Source of the DNA: Arthrobacter liuii
GTDB taxonomy: Bacteria > Actinomycetota > Actinomycetes > Actinomycetales > Micrococcaceae
Direction: 5' to 3'
Assembly: GCF_014639275.1 (NCBI RefSeq)
Contig: NZ_BMFW01000005.1
Coordinates: 221,805-285,804 of the forward strand
Length of the DNA stretch: 64,000 nt
The stretch's first letter is position 1; each line of letters opens with the position of its first letter. Of the stretch, positions 49,233 through 58,459 are shown piece by piece. The notes below the pieces were generated by a model. It did not search any database. It saw nothing but the letters and a program-made list of their open reading frames with translations, and had not been told where the DNA came from. Position numbers and translations under genes: made by a program.

Positions 49233-50045
49233 ATGCGGATCGATGTCGTCAGCATCTTCCCCGAATACCTCGCCCCGCTCGAACTCTCACTGATCGGCAA
49301 GGCCCGCCAGGACGGCATCCTTGACCTGCGCGTCCACGACCTGCGCAGCTTCACCACGGACAAGCACCGTTCCGTCGATGACACCCCGTATGGCGGGGGC
49401 GCCGGAATGGTCATGAAGCCCGAGCCCTGGGCCCAGGCCCTTTCCGCAGTGGCTGAGGGGCGGCCGGACCCGGACGGAAAGCCGGTCCTGATCGTTCCCT
49501 CGCCCGCCGGCGAGCGGTTCACGCAGGCACTCGCTTACGAACTGGCGGAAGAGCAGCACCTGGCGTTTGCCTGCGGTCGGTACGAAGGCATCGACGAACG
49601 CGTCATCGAGTGGGCCCAGGAACATTTCACCGTCCGGCCGGTCAGCCTGGGCGACTACGTGCTTAATGGCGGGGAAGTGGCAGTCCTGGCCATGGTGGAG
49701 GCCATTGGCCGCCTTCTGCCCGGCGTGGTGGGCAACCCGGAGTCCCTGGTGGAGGAGTCCCACTCCGATGGGCTGCTTGAGTACCCGGTATACACCAAGC
49801 CCTCCGTCTGGCGTGACCGGGAAGTGCCCCCTGTGCTCCTCAGCGGCAACCACGGAAAGATCGCACAGTGGCGCCGCCATGAGCAGTACCGCCGCACGTC
49901 GGAGCGCCGTCCGGACCTGCTGGAGGGGTTCGACGCCGGCAGCCTTCCGCGTGCGGACCGCACCGAGCTGCACAACCTGGGCTACGACGTCGTGGACGGC
50001 CGGCTTGCCCGCCGCCCGGGGACGGCACCCGAACGGCGGGACTAG
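49233..50045 (+). CDS. trmD: tRNA (guanine(37)-N1)-methyltransferase
   Basis: Methylates G37 of tRNAs to prevent frameshifting. 270 aa, SPOUT fold. Blocks: [12 protein letters not shown] at the start, [12 protein letters not shown] near 50, [13 protein letters not shown] and the knot loop [15 protein letters not shown] near 141. The start follows the rimM stop without a gap, so translation is coupled. rplS is 235 bp downstream with its own promoter. Confidence 0.96.
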   Translation: MRIDVVSIFPEYLAPLELSLIGKARQDGILDLRVHDLRSFTTDKHRSVDDTPYGGGAGMVMKPEPWAQALSAVAEGRPDPDGKPVLIVPSPAGERFTQALAYELAEEQHLAFACGRYEGIDERVIEWAQEHFTVRPVSLGDYVLNGGEVAVLAMVEAIGRLLPGVVGNPESLVEESHSDGLLEYPVYTKPSVWRDREVPPVLLSGNHGKIAQWRRHEQYRRTSERRPDLLEGFDAGSLPRADRTELHNLGYDVVDGRLARRPGTAPERRD

Positions 50046-50056
50046 GGCCGTCCGAA

Positions 50057-50085
50057 TTGGCGTAACCCTGCTGCTGTGGCAAAAT
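50057..50085 (+). promoter_or_regulatory. Promoter of rplS
   Basis: TTGGCG (50057-50062), 17-bp spacer, CAAAAT (50080-50085), starting just after the trmD stop. Transcription would begin near 50092. Confidence 0.5.
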
Positions 50086-50091
50086 TAACCC

Positions 50092-50279
50092 TTGTGTCTG
50101 CTGGGTCCGCACCTGCCACAGGGGGAGCGCGGCCAACAGCCTGACAACCGGCCCCATCAACCCTTGAAGCGGCCGGACACTTTACTTCGGCGGCGAGACC
50201 CCGGCTTGCATTCCAGTAGCCGGACTTGCCTGCCGTGACCCAAAGTGAATGACCTGTGGCGTTCACCAGGAGTGCAATC
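50092..50279 (+). promoter_or_regulatory. Long rplS leader (candidate L19 autoregulatory RNA)
   Basis: About 190 bases of noncoding leader between the predicted start and the rplS ATG. It has local pairing potential, for example CCGGCTT/AGCCGG near 50192-50223. Long leaders on ribosomal protein genes often bind the product protein. No specific fold was established. Confidence 0.3.
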
Positions 50280-50639
50280 ATGCATATTCTCGATTCCGTC
50301 GATGCAGCCTCGCTGCGCAACGATGTTCCCGCCTTCCGCGCGGGTGACACCCTCAAGGTGCACGTGAACATCATCGAAGGCAAGAACACCCGTGTCCAGG
50401 TCTTCCAGGGCTTTGTCCTGGGCCGCCAGGGCGACGGCGTGCGCGAAACCTTCACGGTCCGCAAGGTCTCCTTCGGTGTCGGCGTGGAGCGTACCTTCCC
50501 GGTTCACTCCCCGATCATCGAAAAGATCGAGGTTGTCACCAAGGGTGACGTCCGCCGCGCCAAGCTGTACTACATGCGTGCACTGCGCGGCAAGGCAGCC
50601 AAGATCAAGGAAAAGCGCGACTTCAGCACCGCCAAGTAA
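50280..50639 (+). CDS. rplS: 50S ribosomal protein L19
   Basis: 119-aa ribosomal protein at the 30S-50S interface. It starts [12 protein letters not shown] and contains [11 protein letters not shown] and [12 protein letters not shown]. The ATG at 50280 has AGGAG 7 bases upstream, preferable to an upstream in-frame start at 50256. A terminator-like hairpin follows about 95 bases after its stop, inside the next gene. Confidence 0.96.
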   Translation: MHILDSVDAASLRNDVPAFRAGDTLKVHVNIIEGKNTRVQVFQGFVLGRQGDGVRETFTVRKVSFGVGVERTFPVHSPIIEKIEVVTKGDVRRAKLYYMRALRGKAAKIKEKRDFSTAK

Positions 50640-50724
50640 GTCCCCACCGGACTTACCGCCAGGCTGGAGCGCGGCCGTAACCGGCAAGCGCCCGGAGCAA
50701 TGCACCAGCGCCAGGATACGGACC

Positions 50725-51399
50725 ATGCACCAGACAAAACGCCAGCCCCGCAAAATGGGCTGGCGTTTTGTTTTTCCGGCCCTGCTCCTTGCCATCGCCA
50801 TCAGCGGACTGGTGCGGTCCCTGTGGCTGGATGTGTATTACATTCCTTCCGGGTCCATGGAACCGCTCCTGGAAGGCGGGGACCGGATCCTGGTGTCCCG
50901 CACCGACTTCCAGGCCGAACCCATCCGGCGCGGGGACGTGGTTGTCTTCGACGGACGCGGAAGCTTCGCGGCCCTGAACAGCGGCAAAGGACCGGTGGTG
51001 GACTCGGCAGCAGCCGCGATGCAATGGCTGGGTCTGATCGGCAGCGACACAACCTACGTCAAAAGGGTGATCGGCCTTCCCGGCGATACAGTGGTCTGCT
51101 GCGACGCGGGCGGGAAGGTCACTGTCAACGGGGCCGCATTGGATGAACCCTACGTTTTCCCCGGCGACGCGCCCAGCACGCAGAAGTTTAGCGCCGTAGT
51201 CCCCGAGGGCAGGCTCTGGCTGCTGGGGGACCACCGATCGGTGTCAGCCGATTCCCGCAGTCTCCTTGGCGCCCCTGGGGGCGGACTTGTTCCGATGGAC
51301 AGGGTGATCGGCCGGCCGGTCCAGATCCTTTGGCCGCTTGATAGATTTGCTCCAGTAGCACGGCCCGCAGCGGGGCCGACAACACAGAACGGACGGTAA
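50725..51399 (+). CDS. lepB: Signal peptidase I (first of tandem pair)
   Basis: 224-aa type I signal peptidase. One N-terminal membrane segment spans about 13-33. The catalytic Ser44 lies in PSGSMEPLL and the Lys113 general base in [11 protein letters not shown]. Box E is GDHRSVSADSR. A vicinal Cys pair occurs in VVCCDAGGK. The ATG at 50725 is poorly served by an AGGA 9 bases upstream, and an intrinsic terminator hairpin (50734-50777) covers codons 4-17, so a later start may be used. lepB2 begins directly after the stop. Confidence 0.88.
   Translation: MHQTKRQPRKMGWRFVFPALLLAIAISGLVRSLWLDVYYIPSGSMEPLLEGGDRILVSRTDFQAEPIRRGDVVVFDGRGSFAALNSGKGPVVDSAAAAMQWLGLIGSDTTYVKRVIGLPGDTVVCCDAGGKVTVNGAALDEPYVFPGDAPSTQKFSAVVPEGRLWLLGDHRSVSADSRSLLGAPGGGLVPMDRVIGRPVQILWPLDRFAPVARPAAGPTTQNGR
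50734..50777 (+). terminator. Intrinsic terminator overlapping the lepB1 start
   Basis: ACAAAACGCCAGCCC and its exact complement (15-bp arms) flank an 8-base loop and are followed by TTTTCC. It would end the rplS transcript but lies within the annotated first codons of lepB1. Confidence 0.85.
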
Positions 51400-52224
51400 A
51401 TGCCCGAGAACCACGCGCGGAAACCTGAACCGCGCCACGACGGCGCTTCAGAGACACCGGCCGTTCCAGCTTCCGCCGGGCCTGGTGAAGGGCCGGAGCC
51501 GGCAGAACCCGTCCACAGGCGGAACCGGCAAACTTCGAAAGCCGGAAGGTCCGCAGGCAACCCCCTCCTGGGGTGGCTGAAGGAAATCGCCACGGTGGTG
51601 GTCATCGCGGTGGTGCTGTCCTTCCTCATCAAGACCTTTCTGTTCCGGGCCTTCTTCATCCCGTCCGAATCCATGGTGAACACCCTGGACGTGGACGACC
51701 GGATTTTCGTCAACCTCCTGGTTCCGGAGCCATTTGCGCTCAGCCGCGGGGACGTTGTGGTGTTCCGTGACACCAAGGGCTGGCTGCCGCCGGCACCGCC
51801 CAAGACGCAGGGTCCGTTCACGTGGGTCCAGGACGGCCTGACGTTCGTTGGGCTCCTGCCGGACAACTCCGAGCAGCACCTGGTCAAGCGGGTCATCGGC
51901 CTGCCGGGGGACCACGTGGTCTGCTGTGACGCGGGCGGTAAACTGACAATTAATGGCACTGCCGTCGACGAGGCGTACATCAACTCTGCCGAAGTCCCGC
52001 AGGTCCGCAACTTTGACGTCACCGTTCCGGAAGGCAAGGTGTGGGTGATGGGTGACAACCGGAACCACTCCGCGGATTCTCGTGCCCATATGGAAACCGA
52101 TGGTGGATTCGTGGACCTCAAAGACCTGGAAGGCAAGGCGGCGGTCATCGCGTGGCCGCTGAACAGGATCAAGACCCTGGACAACTACCCGGACGTGTTC
52201 AAGAACGTCCCTGCGGCCCGCTGA
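51400..52224 (+). CDS. lepB: Signal peptidase I (second of tandem pair)
   Basis: 274-aa type I signal peptidase. A Pro/Glu-rich cytoplasmic N-terminus of about 55 residues precedes one membrane segment (about 62-80). Ser91 lies in PSESMVNTL, Lys163 in [11 protein letters not shown], and box E is [11 protein letters not shown]. It shares the VVCCDAGGK stretch with the preceding paralogue, pointing to duplication. It starts on the base after the lepB1 stop and rnhB begins 2 bases after its end, so the three genes form one unit. Confidence 0.94.
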   Translation: MPENHARKPEPRHDGASETPAVPASAGPGEGPEPAEPVHRRNRQTSKAGRSAGNPLLGWLKEIATVVVIAVVLSFLIKTFLFRAFFIPSESMVNTLDVDDRIFVNLLVPEPFALSRGDVVVFRDTKGWLPPAPPKTQGPFTWVQDGLTFVGLLPDNSEQHLVKRVIGLPGDHVVCCDAGGKLTINGTAVDEAYINSAEVPQVRNFDVTVPEGKVWVMGDNRNHSADSRAHMETDGGFVDLKDLEGKAAVIAWPLNRIKTLDNYPDVFKNVPAAR

Positions 52225-52226
52225 CC

Positions 52227-53012
52227 GTGTCCTCCGCAGTGCAGGCGTCCCCGGACGCCAAAGCCCGTCCGGCAACCAAACCCGCTTCCCGCGGAACCAA
52301 GGCGCCAACCCTGAAGCATGAGCGCACCTTCAAGGCCCAGGGAATCCGACTGCTGGCCGGCGTCGACGAGGTGGGCCGCGGCGCCCTCGCCGGACCTGTA
52401 AGCGTGGGCATCGCCGTCGTGGACCTTGAGCGCCAAAAGCCGCTGGCAGGCGTCCGGGACAGCAAACTCCTCAGCCCGGCCGAGCGCGAACGGCTGGACC
52501 CCCTGGTGCGGCGCTGGAGCGTCGCTTCAGCGGTTGGCCATGCCACCGCAGGTGAAATCGATTCGCTCGGCATCATCGCGGCCCTGCGGTTGGCCGGAAC
52601 CCGGGCCTGGGGCAGTATCCTCGGTGCAGGCGTCATCCCCGAAGCTGTCCTGCTGGATGGAAGCCACAACTGGCTTTCCCCGGCGGAGCAACTGTCCCTG
52701 TTCGACCAGCCCGTACTGGAGGCTGCGTGTGAGGCCCCGGTCCACACCAAGGTCAAAGCGGACATGCAATGCCTCAGTGTGGCCGCAGCGAGCGTCATCG
52801 CCAAAGTGGAGCGTGACCGGATGATGCGCGAACTTCACACCGAGTATCCCGATTACGGCTGGGACATTAACAAGGGGTACGCCACAGCGGCGCACCGGAA
52901 CGTCCTGCGCGCAGCCGGACCGACTCCCCACCACAGGGTCAGTTGGCGGCTCCTTGGCGGCGAACTGCAGGGCACCGAATCCCCTGACGAAGAAGCGCAG
53001 GACCAAGCCTGA
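52227..53012 (+). CDS. rnhB: Ribonuclease HII
   Basis: Removes ribonucleotides from DNA and RNA primers. 261 aa. The catalytic block is [13 protein letters not shown] with Asp47 and Glu48. The remaining acidic ligands sit near LLDGSHNWL and in the [19 protein letters not shown] region. A 30-residue lysine/alanine-rich N-terminal extension precedes the domain. GTG at 52227 lies 2 bases after lepB2. The lepB-rnhB-DUF2469-yraN order is typical of actinobacteria. Confidence 0.93.
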   Translation: MSSAVQASPDAKARPATKPASRGTKAPTLKHERTFKAQGIRLLAGVDEVGRGALAGPVSVGIAVVDLERQKPLAGVRDSKLLSPAERERLDPLVRRWSVASAVGHATAGEIDSLGIIAALRLAGTRAWGSILGAGVIPEAVLLDGSHNWLSPAEQLSLFDQPVLEAACEAPVHTKVKADMQCLSVAAASVIAKVERDRMMRELHTEYPDYGWDINKGYATAAHRNVLRAAGPTPHHRVSWRLLGGELQGTESPDEEAQDQA

Positions 53013-53060
53013 GTCCCGCCTCCGGCGCCGGCGCCGCCGGACATGGTGCAAGATGGAAGC

Positions 53061-53387
53061 ATGAGTGCTGAAGATCTTGAGAACTATGAAACCGACATGG
53101 AGCTTCAGCTCTATCGTGAATACCGCGACGTCGTCGGCCTGTTCAGCTACGTTGTCGAGACCGAGCGGCGCTTCTACCTTGCCAACCACGTGGACCTCCA
53201 GGCCCGCAGCGCGGACGGCGAGGTCTACTTCGACCTGACCCTCCAGGACGCCTGGGTATGGGATGTCTACCGTTCGGCCCGGTTCGTCAAGAGCGTCAGG
53301 GTCCTGACGTTCAAGGACGTCAACGTCGAGGAACTGCCCCGCAACGAGGAGTTGGCGCTGCCGAAGGACGTGGACCTGGGGAACTAG
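53061..53387 (+). CDS. DUF2469 family protein
   Basis: 108-aa actinobacterial conserved protein of unknown function, starting MSAEDLENYETDMELQLYRE. It is strongly conserved between rnhB and yraN in actinobacteria. It is acidic with no membrane segment. ATG at 53061 is preferred; an in-frame ATG at 53043 is possible. A terminator follows its stop. Confidence 0.9.
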   Translation: MSAEDLENYETDMELQLYREYRDVVGLFSYVVETERRFYLANHVDLQARSADGEVYFDLTLQDAWVWDVYRSARFVKSVRVLTFKDVNVEELPRNEELALPKDVDLGN

Positions 53388-53409
53388 GAACCCCGACTTC
53401 CCCTCCACA

Positions 53410-53446
53410 CAGGCCCCCGTCCACATAGGACAGGGGCCTTCTGTTG
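53410..53446 (+). terminator. Terminator after DUF2469
   Basis: AGGCCCCCGTCC and GGACAGGGGCCT pair with one mismatch around a short loop and are followed by TCTGTTG. It is a moderate intrinsic terminator separating the lepB-rnhB unit from yraN-comM-dprA. Confidence 0.7.
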
Positions 53447-53486
53447 TCCGCATCCGTCCGGCGCCAGGCTGGTGGCGGAGGTAGAG

Positions 53487-53843
53487 ATGAAATCGAAGGA
53501 CCTGTTGGGCAGGCGCGGCGAAGACCTCGCTGCGGGCTACCTTGAAGCGCTGGGCATGCTGGTGGTGGAGCGCAACTGGCGCTGCGCCGAGGGCGAGATC
53601 GACATCGTCGCCCTGGACGGGGATGCGCTGGTCATCGCCGAAGTCAAAACCCGCCGTTCCCTGGACTACGGCCACCCGTTTGAGGCGGTGGGCCCGGAAA
53701 AACTTGCGCGGCTGCACCGCCTGGGTGCCGCATGGTGCCGCGACCGGGAGCTGCGGATGCCGTTGCGCCGCGTGGACGTCATCGCCGTGGTGGACGACGG
53801 CGGTGGGGAACCCTTGGTGGAGCACCTCAAGGGGGTGGGGTGA
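53487..53843 (+). CDS. yraN: UPF0102 (YraN) family protein
   Basis: 118 aa, endonuclease-like fold of unknown role. It carries the family blocks LGRRGEDLAAGYLE, GEIDIVALDGD and VIAEVKTRRS, which preserve the E-x-D/ExK-type active-site pattern of Holliday-junction-resolvase-like nucleases. GGAGG lies 5 bases before the ATG; a GTG at 53472 is the alternative. The stop overlaps the comM start by one base. Confidence 0.9.
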   Translation: MKSKDLLGRRGEDLAAGYLEALGMLVVERNWRCAEGEIDIVALDGDALVIAEVKTRRSLDYGHPFEAVGPEKLARLHRLGAAWCRDRELRMPLRRVDVIAVVDDGGGEPLVEHLKGVG

Positions 53844-55387
53844 TGGCGCTCGGCCGCACCTACTCCATCGCCCTCGTGGGGCTGAACGGCTACATTGTCG
53901 AAGTCGAGGCGGACATCGGCCAGACGCTCCCGGCCTTCGTCATCCTCGGGTTGCCCGATGCCGCACTGAACGAAGCCAAAGAGCGCATCCGCTCAGCCGC
54001 CAAGAACTCCGGGATCCCGCTCAGCCGCAGGAAGATCACCGCCAACCTCATTCCGGCGTCACTGCCCAAGCGCGGCTCCGGCTTCGACCTTGCAGTGACC
54101 ATGGCCGTCCTCCGGGCGGCGAATGACATCAAGCCCACCGGGCGCACCGTCTTCATCGCCGAGCTGGGGCTCGACGGCAGGCTGCGGCCCGTGCGGGGAA
54201 TCCTGCCGGCCGTCATGGCCTCGGTGCAGGCCGGATACCCCGAGGTCGTGGTGGCACAGGCCAACCTGGCTGAGGCCTCCCTGGTGCCGGGCGCCACGGT
54301 CCGTGGCTACCGCACGCTTGCGCGGCTGGCCCTCGACTTCGGCGCCGATCCGCAGGAACTCGCCCTGGACTTCGAACCCGATGACACGGATGAAGCCAGC
54401 AACGGACCCGCCATTCCGGGCCCGTGCCCGGACATGTCGGATGTCTCCGGCCAGGGCGACGCCCGCAGGGCTCTGGAGGTGGCGGCCGCAGGCGCCCACC
54501 ATCTGCTGCTCACCGGGCCCCCGGGGGCTGGCAAGACCATGCTGGCAGAGCGGCTGCCCGGTCTCTTGCCCGACCTTGGCGACCATGAGTCGATGGAGGT
54601 CACGGCCATCCATTCGCTGTGCGGCCTGCCGTCGTCCGCTGTGCAGCTCCTGCGCCGGCCCCCTTTCGAGAATCCGCATCACTCAGCCACCGCAGCGGCC
54701 ATTGTCGGCGGCGGTTCGGGCCTGCCAAGGCCGGGCGCGGCGTCCCGCGCCCACCGGGGAGTGCTCTTCCTTGACGAGGCGCCCGAGTACGAACGGCGCG
54801 TCCTGGACGCGCTGCGGCAGCCACTGGAGAGCGGGGAACTGGTGATTCACCGCTCGGCCGGGACTGCGGCCTACCCGGCCCGGTTCCAACTGGTGCTCGC
54901 AGCCAACCCGTGCCCCTGCGGCAAGGCATCGGGCAAGGGGCTCGACTGCACGTGCACGCCCATGATGCGGCGCCGTTACCTCGCCAGGATGTCAGGACCC
55001 CTGCTGGACCGGGTGGACATCCAGCTGCAGGTGGAGCGGGTGTCCTTGGCTGATTTCGGCCAGGCGGGCGCCGAGGAGGACACGGCTTCGGTGGCGCGCA
55101 GGGTGCGGGACGCCCGTGCGCGGCAGGTGGAACGCCTGCAGTGCTTTGGCCTCGAAACGAACTCGCAGGTGCCGGGGCGCATCCTGCGCGGCGAATTGCG
55201 GCTGGTCCCGGCCGCAACCAGGATCCTGGACCAGTCCCTGGAGCGGGGGGTGCTTACCGCCCGAGGGTACGACCGCGTCTTACGGCTGGCCTGGACCCTC
55301 GCGGACCTGGGGCACCGGGAGGTGCCGGACACAAACGACATCGGACAGGCACTGGGCCTGCGGCAGGCTGCGGCGGCCGCGGTATGA
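53843..55387 (+). CDS. comM: ComM/YifB-family Mg-chelatase-like ATPase
   Basis: 514 aa. The N-terminal Lon-like domain (about 1-180) has LPAFVILGLPDAALNEAKER. The AAA+ domain has Walker A GPPGAGKT near 225-232 and Walker B GVLFLDEAPEY. A Cys-rich patch, NPCPCGK...CTC, is typical. ComM is a helicase that aids branch migration during natural transformation. It overlaps both neighbours (yraN and dprA) and forms a DNA-uptake/recombination operon with dprA. Confidence 0.93.
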   Translation: MALGRTYSIALVGLNGYIVEVEADIGQTLPAFVILGLPDAALNEAKERIRSAAKNSGIPLSRRKITANLIPASLPKRGSGFDLAVTMAVLRAANDIKPTGRTVFIAELGLDGRLRPVRGILPAVMASVQAGYPEVVVAQANLAEASLVPGATVRGYRTLARLALDFGADPQELALDFEPDDTDEASNGPAIPGPCPDMSDVSGQGDARRALEVAAAGAHHLLLTGPPGAGKTMLAERLPGLLPDLGDHESMEVTAIHSLCGLPSSAVQLLRRPPFENPHHSATAAAIVGGGSGLPRPGAASRAHRGVLFLDEAPEYERRVLDALRQPLESGELVIHRSAGTAAYPARFQLVLAANPCPCGKASGKGLDCTCTPMMRRRYLARMSGPLLDRVDIQLQVERVSLADFGQAGAEEDTASVARRVRDARARQVERLQCFGLETNSQVPGRILRGELRLVPAATRILDQSLERGVLTARGYDRVLRLAWTLADLGHREVPDTNDIGQALGLRQAAAAAV

Positions 55388-56628
55388 CAAACCTCAAGGA
55401 ACAGAACGTACAGAACGAACTGGCGGATTTGCGGGTGGAGAAGGAACTGGACATGGATACGGAACGGTTGGCCCGTGCCGCCCTTTCACGGCTGATGGAG
55501 CCACAGGACGCGGCTGGCCTCGCCCTCGTGCAGCTTGCGGGGGCAACGGATGCCCTGCGCATCGCTACCGGCCAGGTGGCGGCCGGACCTGAGCTGGAGC
55601 GGGGTATTACCGGGCTGCTGGCAGACAGCGGTTCCGCCGGCTGGGCCGGACTGGCCGCCGCCTTGAAGCGCTGGCAGCCAAGGCTCCCTGACCTTGCGCC
55701 CGAACGCGACCTTGCCACCATGGCCCGGCTGGGCGGGAGACTCATCATCCCCGGCGATGAACTGTGGCCTGCGCAGCTGGCGGACCTGGGAATCCAGGAA
55801 CCAATCTGCCTCTGGTGGCGGGGCCAGGAACAGCAACTGCCGGGAGCGGACAAATCCATCGCCCTGGTGGGGTCCCGGGACAGCACCAGTTATGGTGCGG
55901 CGGTCACAGGGGACCTAGCTTACGCGCTGGGGCAGCGTGGCTTCACGGTGGTCTCGGGCGGAGCCTATGGGATTGACGCCCATGCGCACCGTGCAGCCCT
56001 CGCCGGCGGATCCTCCGCTGTCCCCACCATCGCCGTAATGGCCGGGGGAGTGGACCGGTTCTATCCGTCAGGCAATGATGACCTGCTGCGCGCCGTGGCC
56101 AACCAGGGCGCCGTACTGGCCGAGGTCCCACCGGGATCGGCTCCCACCCGCTACCGCTTCCTGCAGCGCAACCGCCTTATTGCCGCCCTCTCCTCGGTGA
56201 CTGTGGTGGTGGAGGCGAGGTGGCGCTCAGGGGCACTCAATACGGCCCACCATGCTGAGACCCTGGGCCGCGCGGTCGGCGCCGTTCCCGGATCGGTCCA
56301 CAGCGCCAACTCTGCCGGCTGCCACCGCCTCCTCCGGGACGGAGGAGCAGTGTGCGTTACTGACGCCGCGGAAGTGGCTGAGCTGGCCTCACCCAGCGGA
56401 ACAGCCCTGCCTGACCAGCGCACGGCCGAAGCGGCAGTGCAGGACGGACTGACCCTCGAGGACCTGATCCTGCTGGACGCGTTGCCGCTTCGCTCCACCG
56501 CTTCCGTGGAAAAACTCTCGGCCGTGGCCGGGTTGGGGCAGGACTCGGTGCGGGCAGGACTTGGCAGGCTTGGCCTGCTGGGACTTGCCGTGTCGGAGCG
56601 GGGCGGTTGGAAACGCGGCAAGGCATGA
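55384..56628 (+). CDS. dprA: DNA-processing protein DprA
   Basis: 414 aa. It binds incoming single-stranded DNA and loads RecA in transformation. The Rossmann domain includes ALVGSRDSTSYGAAVT, VSGGAYGIDAHAHRAAL and RFLQRNRLIAALSS. The C-terminal winged-helix region ends near GLLGLAVSERGGW. ATG at 55384 overlaps the comM stop (ATGA); a later ATG at 55453 is possible. The start of the SAM-like N-terminal region is LARAALSRLMEP. Confidence 0.93.
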   Translation: MTNLKEQNVQNELADLRVEKELDMDTERLARAALSRLMEPQDAAGLALVQLAGATDALRIATGQVAAGPELERGITGLLADSGSAGWAGLAAALKRWQPRLPDLAPERDLATMARLGGRLIIPGDELWPAQLADLGIQEPICLWWRGQEQQLPGADKSIALVGSRDSTSYGAAVTGDLAYALGQRGFTVVSGGAYGIDAHAHRAALAGGSSAVPTIAVMAGGVDRFYPSGNDDLLRAVANQGAVLAEVPPGSAPTRYRFLQRNRLIAALSSVTVVVEARWRSGALNTAHHAETLGRAVGAVPGSVHSANSAGCHRLLRDGGAVCVTDAAEVAELASPSGTALPDQRTAEAAVQDGLTLEDLILLDALPLRSTASVEKLSAVAGLGQDSVRAGLGRLGLLGLAVSERGGWKRGKA

Positions 56629-56674
56629 CCGTGTCCGCCTGAGGTACGGGCCACGCAACTGGGAAAGTAGAGGA

Positions 56675-57601
56675 GTGGAACATGAAGAATTGCCAAGGGA
56701 ATTCGGCAACGCGCTGGACTCGTTCGCCGGCTACCTGTCGGGGGAACGGGCAGTGTCGGCCCACACCAGGCGCGCCTACCTGGGCGACCTGCGCAGCCTC
56801 CTGGGACATGCTGCATCGGAGGGCGTGGCAGGGCTGAAGGACCTTGAACTGGGAACATTCCGCCGCTGGCTCGGAAGCCAAAGTTCGGCGGGTGCCTCGC
56901 GGGCAACCCTTGCACGCCGGTCCGCCACCGCACGGGCGTTCACCGCATGGGCGCTCCGGGAAGAACTCATCGACGCGGACCCCGCCCTTCGCCTGAAGGC
57001 ACCCAAGCGGGAGGGGTCCCTGCCGGGGGTCCTGCAGGCGTCACAGCTCACGCGCATATTCGAGGGACTGGTAGGACCGGCCACGGAGGGCGAACCACTG
57101 GCAGTGCGGAACCGCGCCATGGTGGAACTCCTGTACGCCACAGGCATCCGGGTGGGCGAACTCACCGGGCTCGATGTCGATGACCTGGACCCGGACCGCC
57201 GGACTCTGCGGGTCATCGGCAAGGGCAATAAGGAACGCACGGTCCCGTTTGGCGTGCCCGCTGCCGTGGCCATCGACGACTGGCTTCGTTGCGGCCGCCC
57301 GGCATTGGCGAAGGACAACAGTGGGCCTGCGCTTTTCCTCGGGGCCCGCGGGGGACGGGTTGATCAACGCCAGGTCCGTGCCCTGGTAAACGCCCTGTTC
57401 GCGGCGCTGGGGGATACCTCCGCGTCCGGGCCCCACGCGCTGCGGCACACGGCAGCCACGCACCTGCTGGACGGGGGCGCCGACCTCCGCGCGGTGCAGG
57501 AGATCCTTGGCCACAGCAGCCTTGCCACCACGCAGATCTACACCCATGTCTCAGTTGACCGGCTTCGGAAGAGCTATCAACAGGCGCATCCCAGGGCTTA
57601 A
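56675..57601 (+). CDS. xerC: Tyrosine recombinase XerC
   Basis: 308-aa recombinase resolving chromosome dimers at dif. The N-terminal SAM-like core-binding domain has FAGYLSGERAVSAHTRRAY. Catalytic residues of the Arg-His-Arg-Tyr set are visible in YATGIRVGEL (Arg near 158), HALRHTAATHLL (His/Arg near 254-257) and QIYTHVSVDRL (Tyr near 289). GTG at 56675 is used; its AGAGGA is very close, and TTG at 56690 is an alternative. It follows dprA by about 46 bp. Confidence 0.92.
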   Translation: MEHEELPREFGNALDSFAGYLSGERAVSAHTRRAYLGDLRSLLGHAASEGVAGLKDLELGTFRRWLGSQSSAGASRATLARRSATARAFTAWALREELIDADPALRLKAPKREGSLPGVLQASQLTRIFEGLVGPATEGEPLAVRNRAMVELLYATGIRVGELTGLDVDDLDPDRRTLRVIGKGNKERTVPFGVPAAVAIDDWLRCGRPALAKDNSGPALFLGARGGRVDQRQVRALVNALFAALGDTSASGPHALRHTAATHLLDGGADLRAVQEILGHSSLATTQIYTHVSVDRLRKSYQQAHPRA

Positions 57602-57841
57602 GCGGTGCGGCTAATCGCACTGGCGTAATTCGGCAGGGTACGGCACAATAAGAGTCACGTCCGGCAACTTTCAAGTGCCGCTTGAAGCTCCCTGAGCTTC
57701 GTGCGGCGCGGCAAGCCCGGACACAGCTCAATCTGATACATCTGAATACACGCAGGGAACCACCGCCGCAGTGCAGGGCACGGCAGTTCCATCCAGGCAG
57801 AGGTCGTTGGGGAAGACGTACCTAGAGCTATGGAGGATGGA

Positions 57842-58345
57842 ATGTCTGTTGCAATGACCCGTGGTGTGCTGTTCGTTCACTCGGCCCCTACGGCGCTCTG
57901 CCCTCACGTTGAGTGGGCAGTCGGTGCCGTGGTGGACAAGCGGACGGATCTTGAGTGGACCCCGCAGCCTGCCGCGCCCGGCATGTTCCGGGCCGAGTTG
58001 TCCTGGACCGGTGCCCCCGGCACGGGATCCAAACTGGCGTCCTGCCTCCGCGGCTGGGCGCATCTCCGCTATGAGGTAACGGAGGAGCCCAGCCAGGGTG
58101 TGGATGGCGGCCGTTGGTCGCACACCCCCGAACTGGGGATCTTCCATGCCGTCACTGACGTCCACGGCAACATCATGGTGTCCGAGGACCGTATCCGCTA
58201 CGCCTACGAATCCGGCGCCGGCGACCCCGCAGCCGTCTACCACGAACTCTCGCTTGCCTTGGGTGAGGCGTGGGACGAGGAACTTGAACCCTTCCGCCAC
58301 GCTGCCGAGGGCGCTCCCGTGCGCTGGCTCCACCAGGTGGGCTGA
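57842..58345 (+). CDS. DUF3145 family protein
   Basis: 167-aa actinobacteria-specific protein of unknown function. Conserved family features include MTRGVLFVHSAPTALCPHVE at the start, a WAHLRYEVTEEPS block and GIFHAVTDVHGNIMVSEDR. GGAGG lies 5 bases before the ATG at 57842; ATG at 57830 is also open. It has a 240-bp upstream region with no gene. It is convergent with fabF across a bidirectional terminator. Confidence 0.9.
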   Translation: MSVAMTRGVLFVHSAPTALCPHVEWAVGAVVDKRTDLEWTPQPAAPGMFRAELSWTGAPGTGSKLASCLRGWAHLRYEVTEEPSQGVDGGRWSHTPELGIFHAVTDVHGNIMVSEDRIRYAYESGAGDPAAVYHELSLALGEAWDEELEPFRHAAEGAPVRWLHQVG

Positions 58346-58393
58346 CCGCCGTCGTCCGTTAGTGCCTCGACCGAACCGCAACACTTCCATAGC

Positions 58394-58429
58394 AAAAAAG
58401 GAGGCCCGCCAACCGGCGGGCCTCCTTTT
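58394..58429. terminator. Bidirectional intrinsic terminator
   Basis: AAAAGGAGGCCCGCC and its exact complement flank an AACC loop, giving an A-tract on one side and TTTT on the other. It serves both DUF3145 (rightward) and fabF (leftward). Confidence 0.93.
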
Positions 58430-58459
58430 GCAGCCCGGGGCGCATGCCCCGGACAACTC

